A DNA stretch of 64,000 bases from Parabacteroides sp. FAFU027 (GCF_022808675.1 NZ_JAKZKV010000001.1:248001-312000); one strand, 5' to 3'. Positions 26,689 to 36,045 are shown, counted from the stretch's first letter. A program made the numbers and translations. Notes: a model not told the origin generated them from the sequence alone.

Positions 26689-27585
26689 ATGTCATCAATT
26701 GCTTACAACAGAATTCTCAAAGAAAAAATAGCCGGAGGTACCATGCTGGTTATTACCATTGCCTCTGTGCTGCTGGTAATTGCCATCGCCATCGGACTAT
26801 ACCTGAAATCGGCACCCATCTTTGAAACCAAATCCCTCTGGGAATTACTCTCCTCATCAGAATGGAAACCAGGCGAAGCAAAATTCGGGTTCCTGCCCTT
26901 TATCCTCAGCACGCTCTGGATTACCCTACTGGCTATTGTTCTGGCTCTACCGATTGCCTTGCTGACAGCCATATTCCTGACCGAGCACTCCAAAACATAC
27001 GTTAAGAAATGGGTATTTCCTGCCCTCGATATCCTGGCCGGACTTCCTTCGGTGGTGTATGGCGTGTGGGGAATCCTGCTCATCGTGCCCTGGATTTCGG
27101 AGAAACTGGCCCCTCATTTTGTGGAATATGCCACAGGCTACAGCACACTGGCTGGCGGTATCGTGTTGGGAGTTATGATCCTGCCGCTACTGGTTAGCCT
27201 GTTTATCGAGATATTTTCATCGGTTCCGCGTGAGTTGCGTGATGCTTCTCTTTCACTGGGCGCGACACCTTGGCAAACGACCAAACTGATCATCCTGCGC
27301 AAAAGCCTTCCGGGTATTATCGCCGCAGTGGTGCTGGCCGTTTCCCGCGCTTTCGGAGAAACTATCGCCGTGTTGATGGTGTGCGGAAACCTGCCCCAGA
27401 TACCGCATTCGTTATTCGACTCATGCTACCCGCTACCTGCATTGATCGCTAATAATTACGGAGAAATGCTCTCTGTTCCGCTTTATGAATCAGCCCTGAT
27501 GCTGGCGGCATTCTTCCTGTTTATCGTAGTGCTGCTGTTTAATGCAGGGTCACGGATTGTGTTACATCGAATTGAAAAGGTTTGA
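26689..27585 (+). CDS. pstC: Pst-type ABC transporter permease, PstC-like
   Basis: The 298-residue inner-membrane protein has about six membrane helices and the PstC pattern: FILSTLWITLLAIVLALPIALLTAIFLTEH, ALDILAGLPSVVYGVWGILLIVPW, and the EAA-type coupling loop SVPRELRDASLSLGATPWQTTKLIILRKSLPGIIAAVVLAVSRAFGETIAVLMV, which docks on the ATPase. The start ATG at 26689 follows the palindrome array. It is the second gene of the transporter operon, and any substrate change inferred for the binding protein would apply to the whole system. Confidence 0.93.
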   Translation: MSSIAYNRILKEKIAGGTMLVITIASVLLVIAIAIGLYLKSAPIFETKSLWELLSSSEWKPGEAKFGFLPFILSTLWITLLAIVLALPIALLTAIFLTEHSKTYVKKWVFPALDILAGLPSVVYGVWGILLIVPWISEKLAPHFVEYATGYSTLAGGIVLGVMILPLLVSLFIEIFSSVPRELRDASLSLGATPWQTTKLIILRKSLPGIIAAVVLAVSRAFGETIAVLMVCGNLPQIPHSLFDSCYPLPALIANNYGEMLSVPLYESALMLAAFFLFIVVLLFNAGSRIVLHRIEKV

Positions 27586-27673
27586 GGGGTTGAGGGAATG
27601 AAGGATTGAGGGTCCTTAACCTGTAATCTTCAAATTTGCTAATTCTCTAATCTGCTAATTTACAAATTAAGAT

Positions 27674-28513
27674 ATGCGCTTCATCGAAGAAAAAATATTC
27701 AAAGTCCTGATGATACTGGCTACCCTGTTGGTGTTTGCCTTTGTCGGGAACATCCTATATACCATCCTGGAGCGGGGACTGCCTGCGCTTAACTGGGACA
27801 TGATTACCAAGCTGCCGAGCGGAGGATTCTACATCGGCGGTGAAGGCGGTCTGCTTAATGCGATTGTCGGTTCGCTGTACATCGTGGGAGGTTCTACCCT
27901 GCTGGGCTTGCTTATCAGTATTCCGGTCGTTTTTTACCTGAATGTATATCTCTCGCGACAATCGAAACTGGCCTATCTGGCACGATTGTCATTCGACATC
28001 CTGTTTGGCATTCCCTCCATCGTGTATGGTGCATTTGCCTTTACCATCATGATTTTCCTGGGATTGAAAACATCACTCGGAGGAGGTATTCTGGTCATCA
28101 CACTGCTGATCATCCCCATCTTCATCCGCTCGATGGACGAGGTGGCACGACAGCTTCCGCGTGATTTGCTGGATGCCTCCTACTCGCTCGGCGCTACCCG
28201 ACTCGAAACCATCAAAGTGGTGGTGCGACAGATTGCACCGGGCATTGCGACCGCAACATTATTATCCATCGGCCGAGCCATTGGTGATGCTGCTGGGGTG
28301 ATGTTTACCGCCGGATTTTCGGATAGCATCCCCACATCGCTGAGCCAACCGGCCGCTACGCTGCCCCTGTCGGTATTCTTCCAGTTGAGCAGTCCGTCGG
28401 CCGATGTGCAGGACCGCGCCTACGCTGCGGCATTAATCCTGACCATCATCGTACTCATCCTGAGCATCCTCGGAAGAATCGTTACCAACAAGTTTTCCAA
28501 ACACAAAGTATAA
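27674..28513 (+). CDS. pstA: Pst-type ABC transporter permease, PstA-like
   Basis: The 279-residue permease pairs with the PstC-like protein. Visible are about six helices, LARLSFDILFGIPSIVYGAFAFTIMIFLG, and the coupling loop QLPRDLLDASYSLGATRLETIKVVVRQIAPGIATATLLSIGRAIGDAAGVMFTAG. The gap after pstC (88 bp) holds short repeats of the kind TTGAGGG..AAGGATTGAGGG and AAATTTGCTAATTCTCTAAT seen elsewhere in the window. Substrate is discussed under the binding protein. Confidence 0.93.
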   Translation: MRFIEEKIFKVLMILATLLVFAFVGNILYTILERGLPALNWDMITKLPSGGFYIGGEGGLLNAIVGSLYIVGGSTLLGLLISIPVVFYLNVYLSRQSKLAYLARLSFDILFGIPSIVYGAFAFTIMIFLGLKTSLGGGILVITLLIIPIFIRSMDEVARQLPRDLLDASYSLGATRLETIKVVVRQIAPGIATATLLSIGRAIGDAAGVMFTAGFSDSIPTSLSQPAATLPLSVFFQLSSPSADVQDRAYAAALILTIIVLILSILGRIVTNKFSKHKV

Positions 28514-28543
28514 AGCAAACAACATCAAAACACATAAGGAGAT

Positions 28544-29434
28544 ATGAAGAGTAATGATTTTGGCATTCCTGCCCTCAACCTCGAACCGGTGACCGAACGC
28601 CGTTCTTTCCTCAGCCTGTTTAAATCAAAACAGGAAGAACCGGCTTTCATTCCCAATCATAAAATCCGCAACAACGTAGTTGGCGCCGAACTAAAGGTGG
28701 AAAACCTCAACGTTCACATTCAGAAAAATCATATTCTGAAAAATGTCAACCTGGCCATTCCCGACAAGAAGATTACCTGTATCATCGGCCCTTCGGGTTG
28801 CGGTAAATCGACTTTGCTAAAGACATTCAACCGCTTAATCGACAACACGGAGAATGTGACTCTCGATGGAAGCGTACTCGTCGATGGCGAAAACCTCTAC
28901 GATAAAAAAGCGGAAGTAACCCACATCCGCAAAAAGATGGGATTGCTGTCACAGCGCCCCTGCCCGCTGCCGATGTCCATTTACGACAATATCACTTACG
29001 GACTGCGCATACACGGCATCCGCAACAAGAAGCAACTGAACCGCACGGTGGAGCATTACCTAAAAGCGGTTGGACTGTGGGACGAGGTAAAAAACCGTCT
29101 GCACGCTCCGGCTGCGAAGCTTTCCATCGGTCAGCAACAACGCCTCTGTCTGGCTCGTGGACTGGCTGTGGAACCTCAGTTTATCCTGGCTGACGAAGCC
29201 ACTTCGGCTCTCGACCCCATTTCAAGCCGCCACATCGAAGAGCTTTTCGTGAAGCTGAAAGAAGAATATGCGATTATCCTGGTGACGCACACCCTGCGTC
29301 AGGCCCTGCGCATCGCCGACCATGTCATCTTCATGTATTTGGGTGAAGTAATCGAAGAAGGTCCGGCCAATGAGGTATTTAAAAATCCGAAGCAAGAACT
29401 GACCCGCAAGTATCTGGAAGGAGCATTTAGCTAA
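28544..29434 (+). CDS. pstB: Pst-type ABC transporter ATPase, PstB-like, with N-terminal extension
   Basis: The 296-residue ATPase drives the transporter. Walker A is GPSGCGKST, the signature is LSIGQQQRLCLARGLA rather than the usual LSGGQQQR, and Walker B is FILADEATSALD (DEA rather than DEP, as in other PstB-like proteins). About 45 residues precede the ABC domain (MKSNDFGIPALNLEPVTERRSFLSLFKSK...), which is longer than in E. coli PstB. No phoU follows, unlike typical phosphate operons; a terminator closes the unit, again hinting that phosphate control is absent. Confidence 0.92.
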   Translation: MKSNDFGIPALNLEPVTERRSFLSLFKSKQEEPAFIPNHKIRNNVVGAELKVENLNVHIQKNHILKNVNLAIPDKKITCIIGPSGCGKSTLLKTFNRLIDNTENVTLDGSVLVDGENLYDKKAEVTHIRKKMGLLSQRPCPLPMSIYDNITYGLRIHGIRNKKQLNRTVEHYLKAVGLWDEVKNRLHAPAAKLSIGQQQRLCLARGLAVEPQFILADEATSALDPISSRHIEELFVKLKEEYAIILVTHTLRQALRIADHVIFMYLGEVIEEGPANEVFKNPKQELTRKYLEGAFS

Positions 29435-29448
29435 ATAACCGGACTGGA

Positions 29449-29481
29449 AACTTTTCCAAAGTTTAGAACTTTGGAAAAGTT
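29449..29481 (+). terminator. Hairpin after the Pst-like operon
   Basis: A 14-bp stem AACTTTTCCAAAGT / ACTTTGGAAAAGTT with a 5-base loop, 15 bp after the stop. The T-tract is short, so termination may be partial. Confidence 0.7.
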
Positions 29482-29495
29482 GAATTACATCAAAT

Positions 29496-29564
29496 TACTA
29501 CAAACGAGGTATCGATTTACCCTGAATATGGTATTTATTGGGGGATGAAGTTGGTGCATCTTTG
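29496..29564 (+). promoter_or_regulatory. Sulfur-regulon operator and -7 box, site b (DUF2061 gene)
   Basis: Inner arms GGTAT-CGAT-TTACC centred at 29514.5; weaker outer arms TACTA / TGGTA. The -7 box CATCTTTG starts at 29557, 42.5 bp from the centre. Confidence 0.75.
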
Positions 29565-29632
29565 CATTATCGATTCGATTGAAATTTTGCAAAGAAAAAA
29601 CCCAACACATCAACAACCCAAACAATATCATC

Positions 29633-29866
29633 ATGACATCAGAAAAATCATACCGCAGCATCATTAAGGCCATATCGTGGCGTACCATCGGTACATTCGA
29701 TACGATCATCATCTCATTTATCATCGTGGGCAACATCAAGTTTGCCTTCTCCATCGGCGCCGTAGAGTTATTTACCAAAATGACGCTATACTATCTCCAT
29801 GAACGGGCCTGGAATAAGATTAAATTCGGCAAAGTGGAAACTCCCCCCATTGAGTACCAGATTTAA
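29633..29866 (+). CDS. DUF2061 membrane protein
   Basis: The 77-residue protein MTSEKSYRSIIKAISWRTIGTFDTIIISFIIVG... is a complete DUF2061 domain: SWRTIGTFDT is the family hallmark, followed by one or two membrane helices and the ending FTKMTLYYLHERAWNKIKFG. In other bacteria this domain occurs beside or fused to sulfate activation genes, so a role in sulfate uptake or activation is suspected, but no activity is known. It has its own promoter of the sulfur type and its own terminator. Confidence 0.88.
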   Translation: MTSEKSYRSIIKAISWRTIGTFDTIIISFIIVGNIKFAFSIGAVELFTKMTLYYLHERAWNKIKFGKVETPPIEYQI

Positions 29867-29885
29867 GTTATTCAATAATCATCTT

Positions 29886-29951
29886 AAAAAGCTATTGCAA
29901 AACCAGGAACAGTCAATATCGAATGCTCTTCGTTCTGCAATAGCTTTTTTG
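29886..29951 (+). terminator. Terminator after the DUF2061 gene
   Basis: AAAAAGCTATTGCA (from 29886) pairs with TGCAATAGCTTTTT (to 29950) and is followed by further T residues. Confidence 0.75.
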
Positions 29952-30109
29952 TTTTTAGTGCCTTTAGAAGTGACAATCTATCCCAATTATAAGCCTTAGT
30001 ACAGGTTGACATTTACGCTACTCTTTCGAGCCAAAGCATCTTATTTTTTAGTCTAATTGAGTATAAACAGCTTATTCCATGTGTAACAAAATGCTATGCA
30101 ACACAAAAT

Positions 30110-30179
30110 ATCCCATAAACGTGGTATGAATATACCCATTCAACGGGATTTCGGGAAGACTTGCAAATAAAGAACTTTG
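30110..30179 (+). promoter_or_regulatory. Sulfur-regulon operator and -7 box, site c (PstS2-SusCD-sulfatase)
   Basis: Perfect inner palindrome GGTAT-GAAT-ATACC centred at 30129.5; outer arms ATCCC (30110-30114) and GGGAT (30145-30149) share the centre. The -7 box GAACTTTG starts at 30172, 42.5 bp away. The leader to 30377 is about 190 nt and contains a 17-codon reading frame at about 30212-30265 (MKQKKMTIIRLFKSQRY) of unknown meaning. Confidence 0.82.
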
Positions 30180-30376
30180 CATTATAAACCATAACCAAAA
30201 ATTATACAGTTATGAAACAGAAAAAAATGACAATTATCAGGCTATTTAAATCTCAACGATATTGACGTTCTCCTTCCTTTGAAGCACATAAGATTATTCA
30301 GATAAAATTCTCATTAACTACTATTACTCCGGTTATGCAATACCGGGAAATTTTCTAATTAGCAAACTACAAGATT

Positions 30377-31309
30377 ATGAAAACGAATAAATTACTTCCC
30401 CTGCTCCTTATTTTGGCACTTACCGTCAGCGCCACAGCTCAGGAAAAGAGCGACAAAACCATTTATATCAAAGGTGCTAAATTTGCTTATCCTTTAGTTG
30501 AGAAATGGATCTCCGAATACAAGAAAGAGAATCCGAAAGCTGACATTCAGATTATCAGCAAAGCAAACGCTTCGAAAGAACCTAACGTGACCATCCTCGC
30601 CCGAAAACCGGCAGAAAATGAGCTGGAGAAAGACCAACAGTTGACTTACGTGGCCCGTTATGCACTACTACCGGTTAGCAATAAGAAAAATCCGCTTCTG
30701 GACGAAATTAAGAAAAACGGCATCAGCAAAAAAGAGTTGAAGTTATTGGTTTTCAACGGTGATCCGTTCGACGAAGACCAGCCCAAATCAAAAATAAAAA
30801 GCCGCATCAACATTTATACCCGTGAAACGCAAGCATGTACTGCAGTCACGCTGGCTAAACATTTTGGATTCAACCCGTCCGATATCAAAGGGAAAAAAGT
30901 GACTGGTGATGACAATTACCTGATCAGCGCAGTGAAAAAGGACTCTATTGGATTTACGTTCAATAATTTCAACAGCATCTTCGACCTGCAAACCCGTAAA
31001 GTAAAAGATGATTTGGCAATTGTTCCGCTTGATCTGAAAACCGAAGTCAAAGAACAAATTTATTCCTCAAACCTGGATCAGGCGATTGCCCTGCTTGAAA
31101 AGAGTAATGTGGAATCCATTCCGGTCGAAAAGATTAGCTTTGTCGTTGCCAAGAATGATGGAGTTAACCCCGAGTTAACTGGATTTTTATCCTGGATATT
31201 AAGAAAAGGGCAAGAATACAACCACGAACTGGGATTCCTCAATCTCTCAGGCGATGATCTGGTAGAGCAACAAAACAAATTAAACGAAAAACTGCTAACC
31301 TTGAAATAG
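30377..31309 (+). CDS. Divergent PstS-like periplasmic binding protein
   Basis: A 310-residue exported protein (signal peptide MKTNKLLPLLLILALTVSATAQ). It aligns with the PstS-like protein at 25569 over its full length: IKGAKFAYPLVEKWISEYKKENPKADIQI, IYTRETQACTAVTLAKHFG, GKKVTGDDNYLISAVKKDSIGFTFNNF. The anion-binding glycine-rich loop is lost (ISKANASKEPNVTILARKP), so ligand choice must differ or binding may be lost. No permease genes follow; SusC and SusD genes do. It may present a ligand to the nearby transporter or to the outer-membrane complex. Function is inferred only from context. Confidence 0.8.
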   Translation: MKTNKLLPLLLILALTVSATAQEKSDKTIYIKGAKFAYPLVEKWISEYKKENPKADIQIISKANASKEPNVTILARKPAENELEKDQQLTYVARYALLPVSNKKNPLLDEIKKNGISKKELKLLVFNGDPFDEDQPKSKIKSRINIYTRETQACTAVTLAKHFGFNPSDIKGKKVTGDDNYLISAVKKDSIGFTFNNFNSIFDLQTRKVKDDLAIVPLDLKTEVKEQIYSSNLDQAIALLEKSNVESIPVEKISFVVAKNDGVNPELTGFLSWILRKGQEYNHELGFLNLSGDDLVEQQNKLNEKLLTLK

Positions 31310-31334
31310 GCTGCTATCTTTAAATATAAACTAA

Positions 31335-31402
31335 AGCGAGCGCCCCTTCGTCCGTCGGCAAACTGATTCAGGGTGCGCCCGCTACAATTCACGAAAAATT
31401 GT
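31335..31402 (+). promoter_or_regulatory. SusC leader element L1 (conserved stem-loop)
   Basis: AGCGAGCGCCCC (31335-31346) pairs with GGGTGCGCCCGCT (31371-31383); the loop contains CGTCCGTCGGCAAA and GATTC. It is followed by CACGAAAAATTG and the SusC ATG at 31403. A second element with the same loop and the same CACGAAAAATTG tail occurs at 42498-42562. Confidence 0.6.
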
Positions 31403-34400
31403 ATGGCAAAATTATTCATTTTTTCCGGAAATCAAAATCGATTTCCACTACTCTCTTATTCCCGACAAGGAATACTACTCCTTCTCTTTACACTCTCTTC
31501 TCTATCGTCTTACGCCCAACAGGTATTACTTAAAGGAACTATCATCGACGAAAAGAGCAAACTATCCGTTATTGGCGCTACCATCAAAATCAAAGGCCAA
31601 CCCGGCGGAGCCATCACTGATGTGAATGGAAATTATTCGCTTAAGGTAAAATCGCTCCCGGCAACGCTGCTCATCACTATTGTAGGTTATAAATATCAGG
31701 AAGTCGATGTGTATGATGCTGAGCCAGTCACCATTTACCTGAATGAAGATTTCAACAAACTGAGTACAGTGGTTGTGGTGGGATATGGTACGCAAAAGCG
31801 GAGTGACTTCACCGGTTCCTTATCATCTATTCCTCAGGAACTAAAAGCGTTACCGGTAGCATCACCAGACCTATTGCTTCAGGGAGCAATAAGTGGTATT
31901 CAGGTCACTCAATCTACCGGTCAGCCGGGAGGTTCAGCATCCATCCAAATCCGGGGAACTTCATCTATTAATGCAGGAACCGAACCTTTGTATGTTATTG
32001 ATGGTATTCCGGTTTATAATGGAAACAGTTCGGTGGATGCAGGTGTTACCACCGGTTCGAAAATTGATCCGCTCACAGGTCTTAATCCATCGGATATTGA
32101 GTCTATTGATGTATTGAAAGACGCTTCTGCAACTTCTATTTATGGTTCGCGCGGAGCCAACGGGGTAATCATTATTACCACAAAAAAAGCAAAGAAAAAC
32201 GAATCAACCATCACTTACTCAGGTTATGCTGGCATTCAGCAGATAAGCCGACAGATTGATTTATTAAACGGACAACAATGGGCGGCTCTTAAAAATGACG
32301 CATTGGCCACCTCTGGAAAAACTGCGTTATTTACACAGGAGCAAATAGATGCATTTGGTGAAGGCACCGACTGGCAAAATGAGATTTTCCGCAAGGCCAA
32401 TACGCAGAGCCATACTTTGTCATTAGCATCTGGTTCTGATAAAACACAATTATTTTTCTCTGGCAATTATCTAAAGCAAGATGGTATAATTCTCAATACA
32501 GGATTTGAAAAATATTCCGGACGACTGAATGTAAATCATGATGTGAACAAGGTACTGAAGTTCGGATTTCTCGGAAACGGCAGTTACTCACATGCCGACG
32601 TAGCTCCTGCCGGAATAGTAGAAAATACGTTAGCTATGGTGCCTATTGTACCTGTAAAAGATGAAAATGGGAACTACACTTCTTTCAGTAATTACGGTTC
32701 TGCTGTGGCAAATCCGGTTGCCACTTTGTACGGGACGACCAATGAGACAAACACCACCCGCTTTCTGGCAAATGCCTTTGGAGAATATCAGGTTCATAAA
32801 AACCTGACAGCAAAAGTTCTTTTGGGTACTGATATTGTTAGTAACAAACAGAACCGATATCTTCAATCATCTTTGTATGAAAGCGCAACAGGTGGACAAG
32901 CTTCAATAGGGTCACTGAATACTATCAGTTGGCTTAACGAGAATACTTTAAACTACAACAAAACGCTTCATGAAAAGCATTCGTTGGATGTGTTGGTCGG
33001 AAACTCACAACAACGTTCCATTACAGAACTTGTTACAGCAGGTGCAACTAACTTCTTGACCGATGAAACAACCTATAACAATATGGGCTCAGGTTCGGTT
33101 ATTTTAACTCCTACGTCAAATGCGAGTCAGTGGTTTCTCCAGTCATTCTTTGCCCGGGTTAATTACGGATATAATGAAAAATATTTCGTGACATTAACGG
33201 CGAGAGCTGATGGTTCGTCAAAATTCTCAGAAAATCATAAATGGGGTACTTTTCCGTCAGCAGCGTTGGCCTGGAATGTCGCAAAAGAAGACTTTCTGAA
33301 GGGAAATAAAGTTATTGACGTCTTAAAACTCCGTTTGAGTGCGGGTCTGACTGGTAATCAGGAAATTAGTCCATACCAATCATTCTCAAGATTATCATCG
33401 TATCCTTATACAATAAACAACGCTTTAGTATATGGAACAGCCCCCAGTACTTATAAAATCTCAAATCTTACTTGGGAAAAAACGGCACAATACAATCTAG
33501 GATTGGATATTAATCTATTGAAAGACAGAATACAGCTAACAACAGACGTGTATTACAAAAAGACCTCCGATTTATTCTTGGAAGTACCTGTTCCATTCTC
33601 CTCCGGGTTGAATAGTGTATTTCAAAACACAGGGTCTGTTGAGAATAAGGGGTTAGAATTAGGATTGAAAACATCCAACATAAGAAAAAAACACTTCGAT
33701 TGGTCTAGCAATGTGGTGTTTACGCTGAACAGAAATAAAGTTCTGGATCTGGGAGGTGCCGACTATTACATACCCGTTGATCCTTCAAACGTAACACAAC
33801 CATCGCAAATAGTGAAAGTCGGAGAGCCGTTGGGGGCATTTTACACCTATATTACGGACGGACTGAATGCCGATGGAAGCCAGAAATACAAACTGGATGC
33901 AAGCGGAAATAAAGTAAAAGAAATAGTAGGAAGCGCTCAACCTGCATTTTTGGCAAGTATTACCAATTCCTTCAAATATCACAATTTCGATTTAAGTGTT
34001 TTCGTCTATAGTTCTTACGGAAATAAAATTTTCAACAGAACGAGAGCGAACATAGATTTAGGATCCGGTTACACTAATGCATCATCCGATTTATTGAATC
34101 GTTGGACTCCGACCAATACCAATACGAGTGTTCACAGAGCCGAAGAAAATCCGTCTGTCTCCATTTCTGATCGCTATATCGAAGATGGGTCCTACCTGAA
34201 GATTAAAAATATTACCCTGGGATATTCTTTCCCTAAGAAGCTGGTATCTAAGTTTAAAGTTCAGTCATTACGAGTATATGCATCAGCGCAAAACTACTTT
34301 ACATTCACAAACTACAAAAGCTATGATCCCGAAGTAAGTGTAAATGGACAAAGCGCCGTAAATGCAGGTATTGATACAGGTGCATACCCATCTTCCAAAT

Positions 34401-34432
34401 CACTTATCGGAGGCTTAACCATCCAGTTCTGA
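31403..34432 (+). CDS. SusC/RagA-type TonB-linked outer-membrane transporter
   Basis: About 1009 residues from the ATG at 31403 (MAKLFIFSGNQNRFPLLSYS); the GTG ten codons earlier lies inside a stem-loop. A signal region ends at YAQQ, followed by a carboxypeptidase-D-like repeat (LKGTIIDEKSKLSVIGATIKIKG), the TonB box/plug (VVVVGYGTQKRSDFTGSLSSIP, VIDGIPVYNG, DIESIDVLKDASATSIYGSRGANGVIIITTKK) and a 22-strand barrel with the aromatic end TIQF. With SusD it takes up oligomers or small conjugates across the outer membrane. The sulfatase behind it suggests a sulfated substrate. Confidence 0.95.
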   Translation: MAKLFIFSGNQNRFPLLSYSRQGILLLLFTLSSLSSYAQQVLLKGTIIDEKSKLSVIGATIKIKGQPGGAITDVNGNYSLKVKSLPATLLITIVGYKYQEVDVYDAEPVTIYLNEDFNKLSTVVVVGYGTQKRSDFTGSLSSIPQELKALPVASPDLLLQGAISGIQVTQSTGQPGGSASIQIRGTSSINAGTEPLYVIDGIPVYNGNSSVDAGVTTGSKIDPLTGLNPSDIESIDVLKDASATSIYGSRGANGVIIITTKKAKKNESTITYSGYAGIQQISRQIDLLNGQQWAALKNDALATSGKTALFTQEQIDAFGEGTDWQNEIFRKANTQSHTLSLASGSDKTQLFFSGNYLKQDGIILNTGFEKYSGRLNVNHDVNKVLKFGFLGNGSYSHADVAPAGIVENTLAMVPIVPVKDENGNYTSFSNYGSAVANPVATLYGTTNETNTTRFLANAFGEYQVHKNLTAKVLLGTDIVSNKQNRYLQSSLYESATGGQASIGSLNTISWLNENTLNYNKTLHEKHSLDVLVGNSQQRSITELVTAGATNFLTDETTYNNMGSGSVILTPTSNASQWFLQSFFARVNYGYNEKYFVTLTARADGSSKFSENHKWGTFPSAALAWNVAKEDFLKGNKVIDVLKLRLSAGLTGNQEISPYQSFSRLSSYPYTINNALVYGTAPSTYKISNLTWEKTAQYNLGLDINLLKDRIQLTTDVYYKKTSDLFLEVPVPFSSGLNSVFQNTGSVENKGLELGLKTSNIRKKHFDWSSNVVFTLNRNKVLDLGGADYYIPVDPSNVTQPSQIVKVGEPLGAFYTYITDGLNADGSQKYKLDASGNKVKEIVGSAQPAFLASITNSFKYHNFDLSVFVYSSYGNKIFNRTRANIDLGSGYTNASSDLLNRWTPTNTNTSVHRAEENPSVSISDRYIEDGSYLKIKNITLGYSFPKKLVSKFKVQSLRVYASAQNYFTFTNYKSYDPEVSVNGQSAVNAGIDTGAYPSSKSLIGGLTIQF

Positions 34433-34515
34433 TTCATAAATCAAAGGCCAATCATGAAGCCGTTCTCCGTGAAAACGAGGACGAGTTACGTACGGCCTAA
34501 ATTAATTACTATCTT

Positions 34516-36033
34516 ATGAAAATAAATATTTTAACAGCAATAATAGCATTATCGGGGTTGACGGCATGCTCCTCACTCTTAGAAGAGACACCTCAGTCTT
34601 TTATTTCTCCTGAACAATTCTATAAAACGTCGGCTGATGGTACCGCTGCAGTAAATGCGATTTATTACAATTTCGCCAGTAATGGAGATGGGAATCAACC
34701 CATTTATAATTCCTTGTTTAATACCGGGATGGACTTTATGACGGATGACCTCGACGCAGGCCCCGGATCTCCGAACAACGATGTGAGGACAATGGCAGTC
34801 CTATCTCATATTTCTGCAAATCTACGGGTAAAAGAAATCTGGCAACAACACTATTCGGGAATAAACAAAGCGAATGTAGCACTGGCCCGCATCCCGGGAA
34901 TAGAGATGGATGTGAAATTGAAAAACAAATTGTTGGGGGAAGCCCGTTTTTTGAGAGCATTATATTATTTCAACCTGGTGCGTTTGTACGGTGCAGTCCC
35001 ATTGTTGCTGACAGATCAGACTCAGGAAAGTGTTGAAGACCTGGATGTCGCACGAACACCCGTAGATGATGTATATACTCAGATTATAACAGATTTGAAA
35101 ACTGCCTCAGTTCTGTTTAAGACTGGTTCCACCCCGGAAACCGGACGAGCAACGGAAGGAGCAGCCAAGGCTTTATTGTCAAAAGTGTATCTTACCAAAC
35201 GCGACTGGACAAACTCAATTTTGTATGCCGATTCGGTGATTAATGGTTCTTTCGGATATGATCTATTTGCAGATTATAGTCAGGTCTTTTTGCCGGCTTA
35301 TAAAAATGGCAAAGAACATATATTCTCAATTCAGTTCAAAAATGGAGTACAAACCAATCAGGTTTTAAGCCGGGATATTAAATCAGGTGTGCCGGGATTG
35401 AAAGGATCTTACGGTGATCAGGTCCGTTTTTATACGGTTGGTAATGATAATTATTTCAGCATTTTCAAATTATTCCCCAAAGGAGATAAACGTAAATACG
35501 TATCATTTACCACGAAATATGTAAGTCCGACCAATGGTAAAACCTATATAACACTGAATGCACCAGGCGATTCTGTTCCGTTTATCAACAAATACTGGGA
35601 TCCGAACTATGCAAGTACCAATGTTTCTGAAGCGAATGCCACCATATTACGTTTTGCAGAAGTATTGCTGATAAGAGCAGAGGCGGAAAATGAATTGAAT
35701 GGACCTGCAAACGCTTATGTTTATGTTAACAGAGTAAGAAAGAGAGCCGGATTAGCCGATTTGAAAGATCTTACGCAGAACAAGTTTCGCGAAGCAGTGT
35801 ATCTGGAACGAAGGCTGGAATTGGTTGGCGAATATCAGCGCTATTTTGATCTGATTCGTGAAACCGACAGCATTGCTACCGGAGAAGGTCCTTTGGGACG
35901 GGGAATATTGAGTAAAAGCTTGAAAGCGGTGGGTAAAACCAATGTGGTAGTCCCCAGACATTATTTGTATCCGATTCCTCAAACTGAAAGAGAGCGAAAT
36001 CCAAAACTTACTCAAAATCCCGGATGGGAATAA
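34516..36033 (+). CDS. SusD/RagB-family outer-membrane lipoprotein
   Basis: The 505-residue protein has a lipoprotein signal with lipobox LTACSS (Cys18). SusD features are LLEETPQSFISPEQFYKTSADGTAAVNAIY, YSGINKANVALARIP, LGEARFLRALYYFNLVRLYG (the TPR-like core), EVLLIRAEAENELNG and the C-terminal YPIPQTERERNPKLTQNPGW. It caps the SusC barrel and binds substrate at the cell surface. It is 83 bp after susC and 12 bp before the sulfatase gene, so all are co-transcribed. Confidence 0.95.
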   Translation: MKINILTAIIALSGLTACSSLLEETPQSFISPEQFYKTSADGTAAVNAIYYNFASNGDGNQPIYNSLFNTGMDFMTDDLDAGPGSPNNDVRTMAVLSHISANLRVKEIWQQHYSGINKANVALARIPGIEMDVKLKNKLLGEARFLRALYYFNLVRLYGAVPLLLTDQTQESVEDLDVARTPVDDVYTQIITDLKTASVLFKTGSTPETGRATEGAAKALLSKVYLTKRDWTNSILYADSVINGSFGYDLFADYSQVFLPAYKNGKEHIFSIQFKNGVQTNQVLSRDIKSGVPGLKGSYGDQVRFYTVGNDNYFSIFKLFPKGDKRKYVSFTTKYVSPTNGKTYITLNAPGDSVPFINKYWDPNYASTNVSEANATILRFAEVLLIRAEAENELNGPANAYVYVNRVRKRAGLADLKDLTQNKFREAVYLERRLELVGEYQRYFDLIRETDSIATGEGPLGRGILSKSLKAVGKTNVVVPRHYLYPIPQTERERNPKLTQNPGWE

Positions 36034-36045
36034 AAACTGAATACA

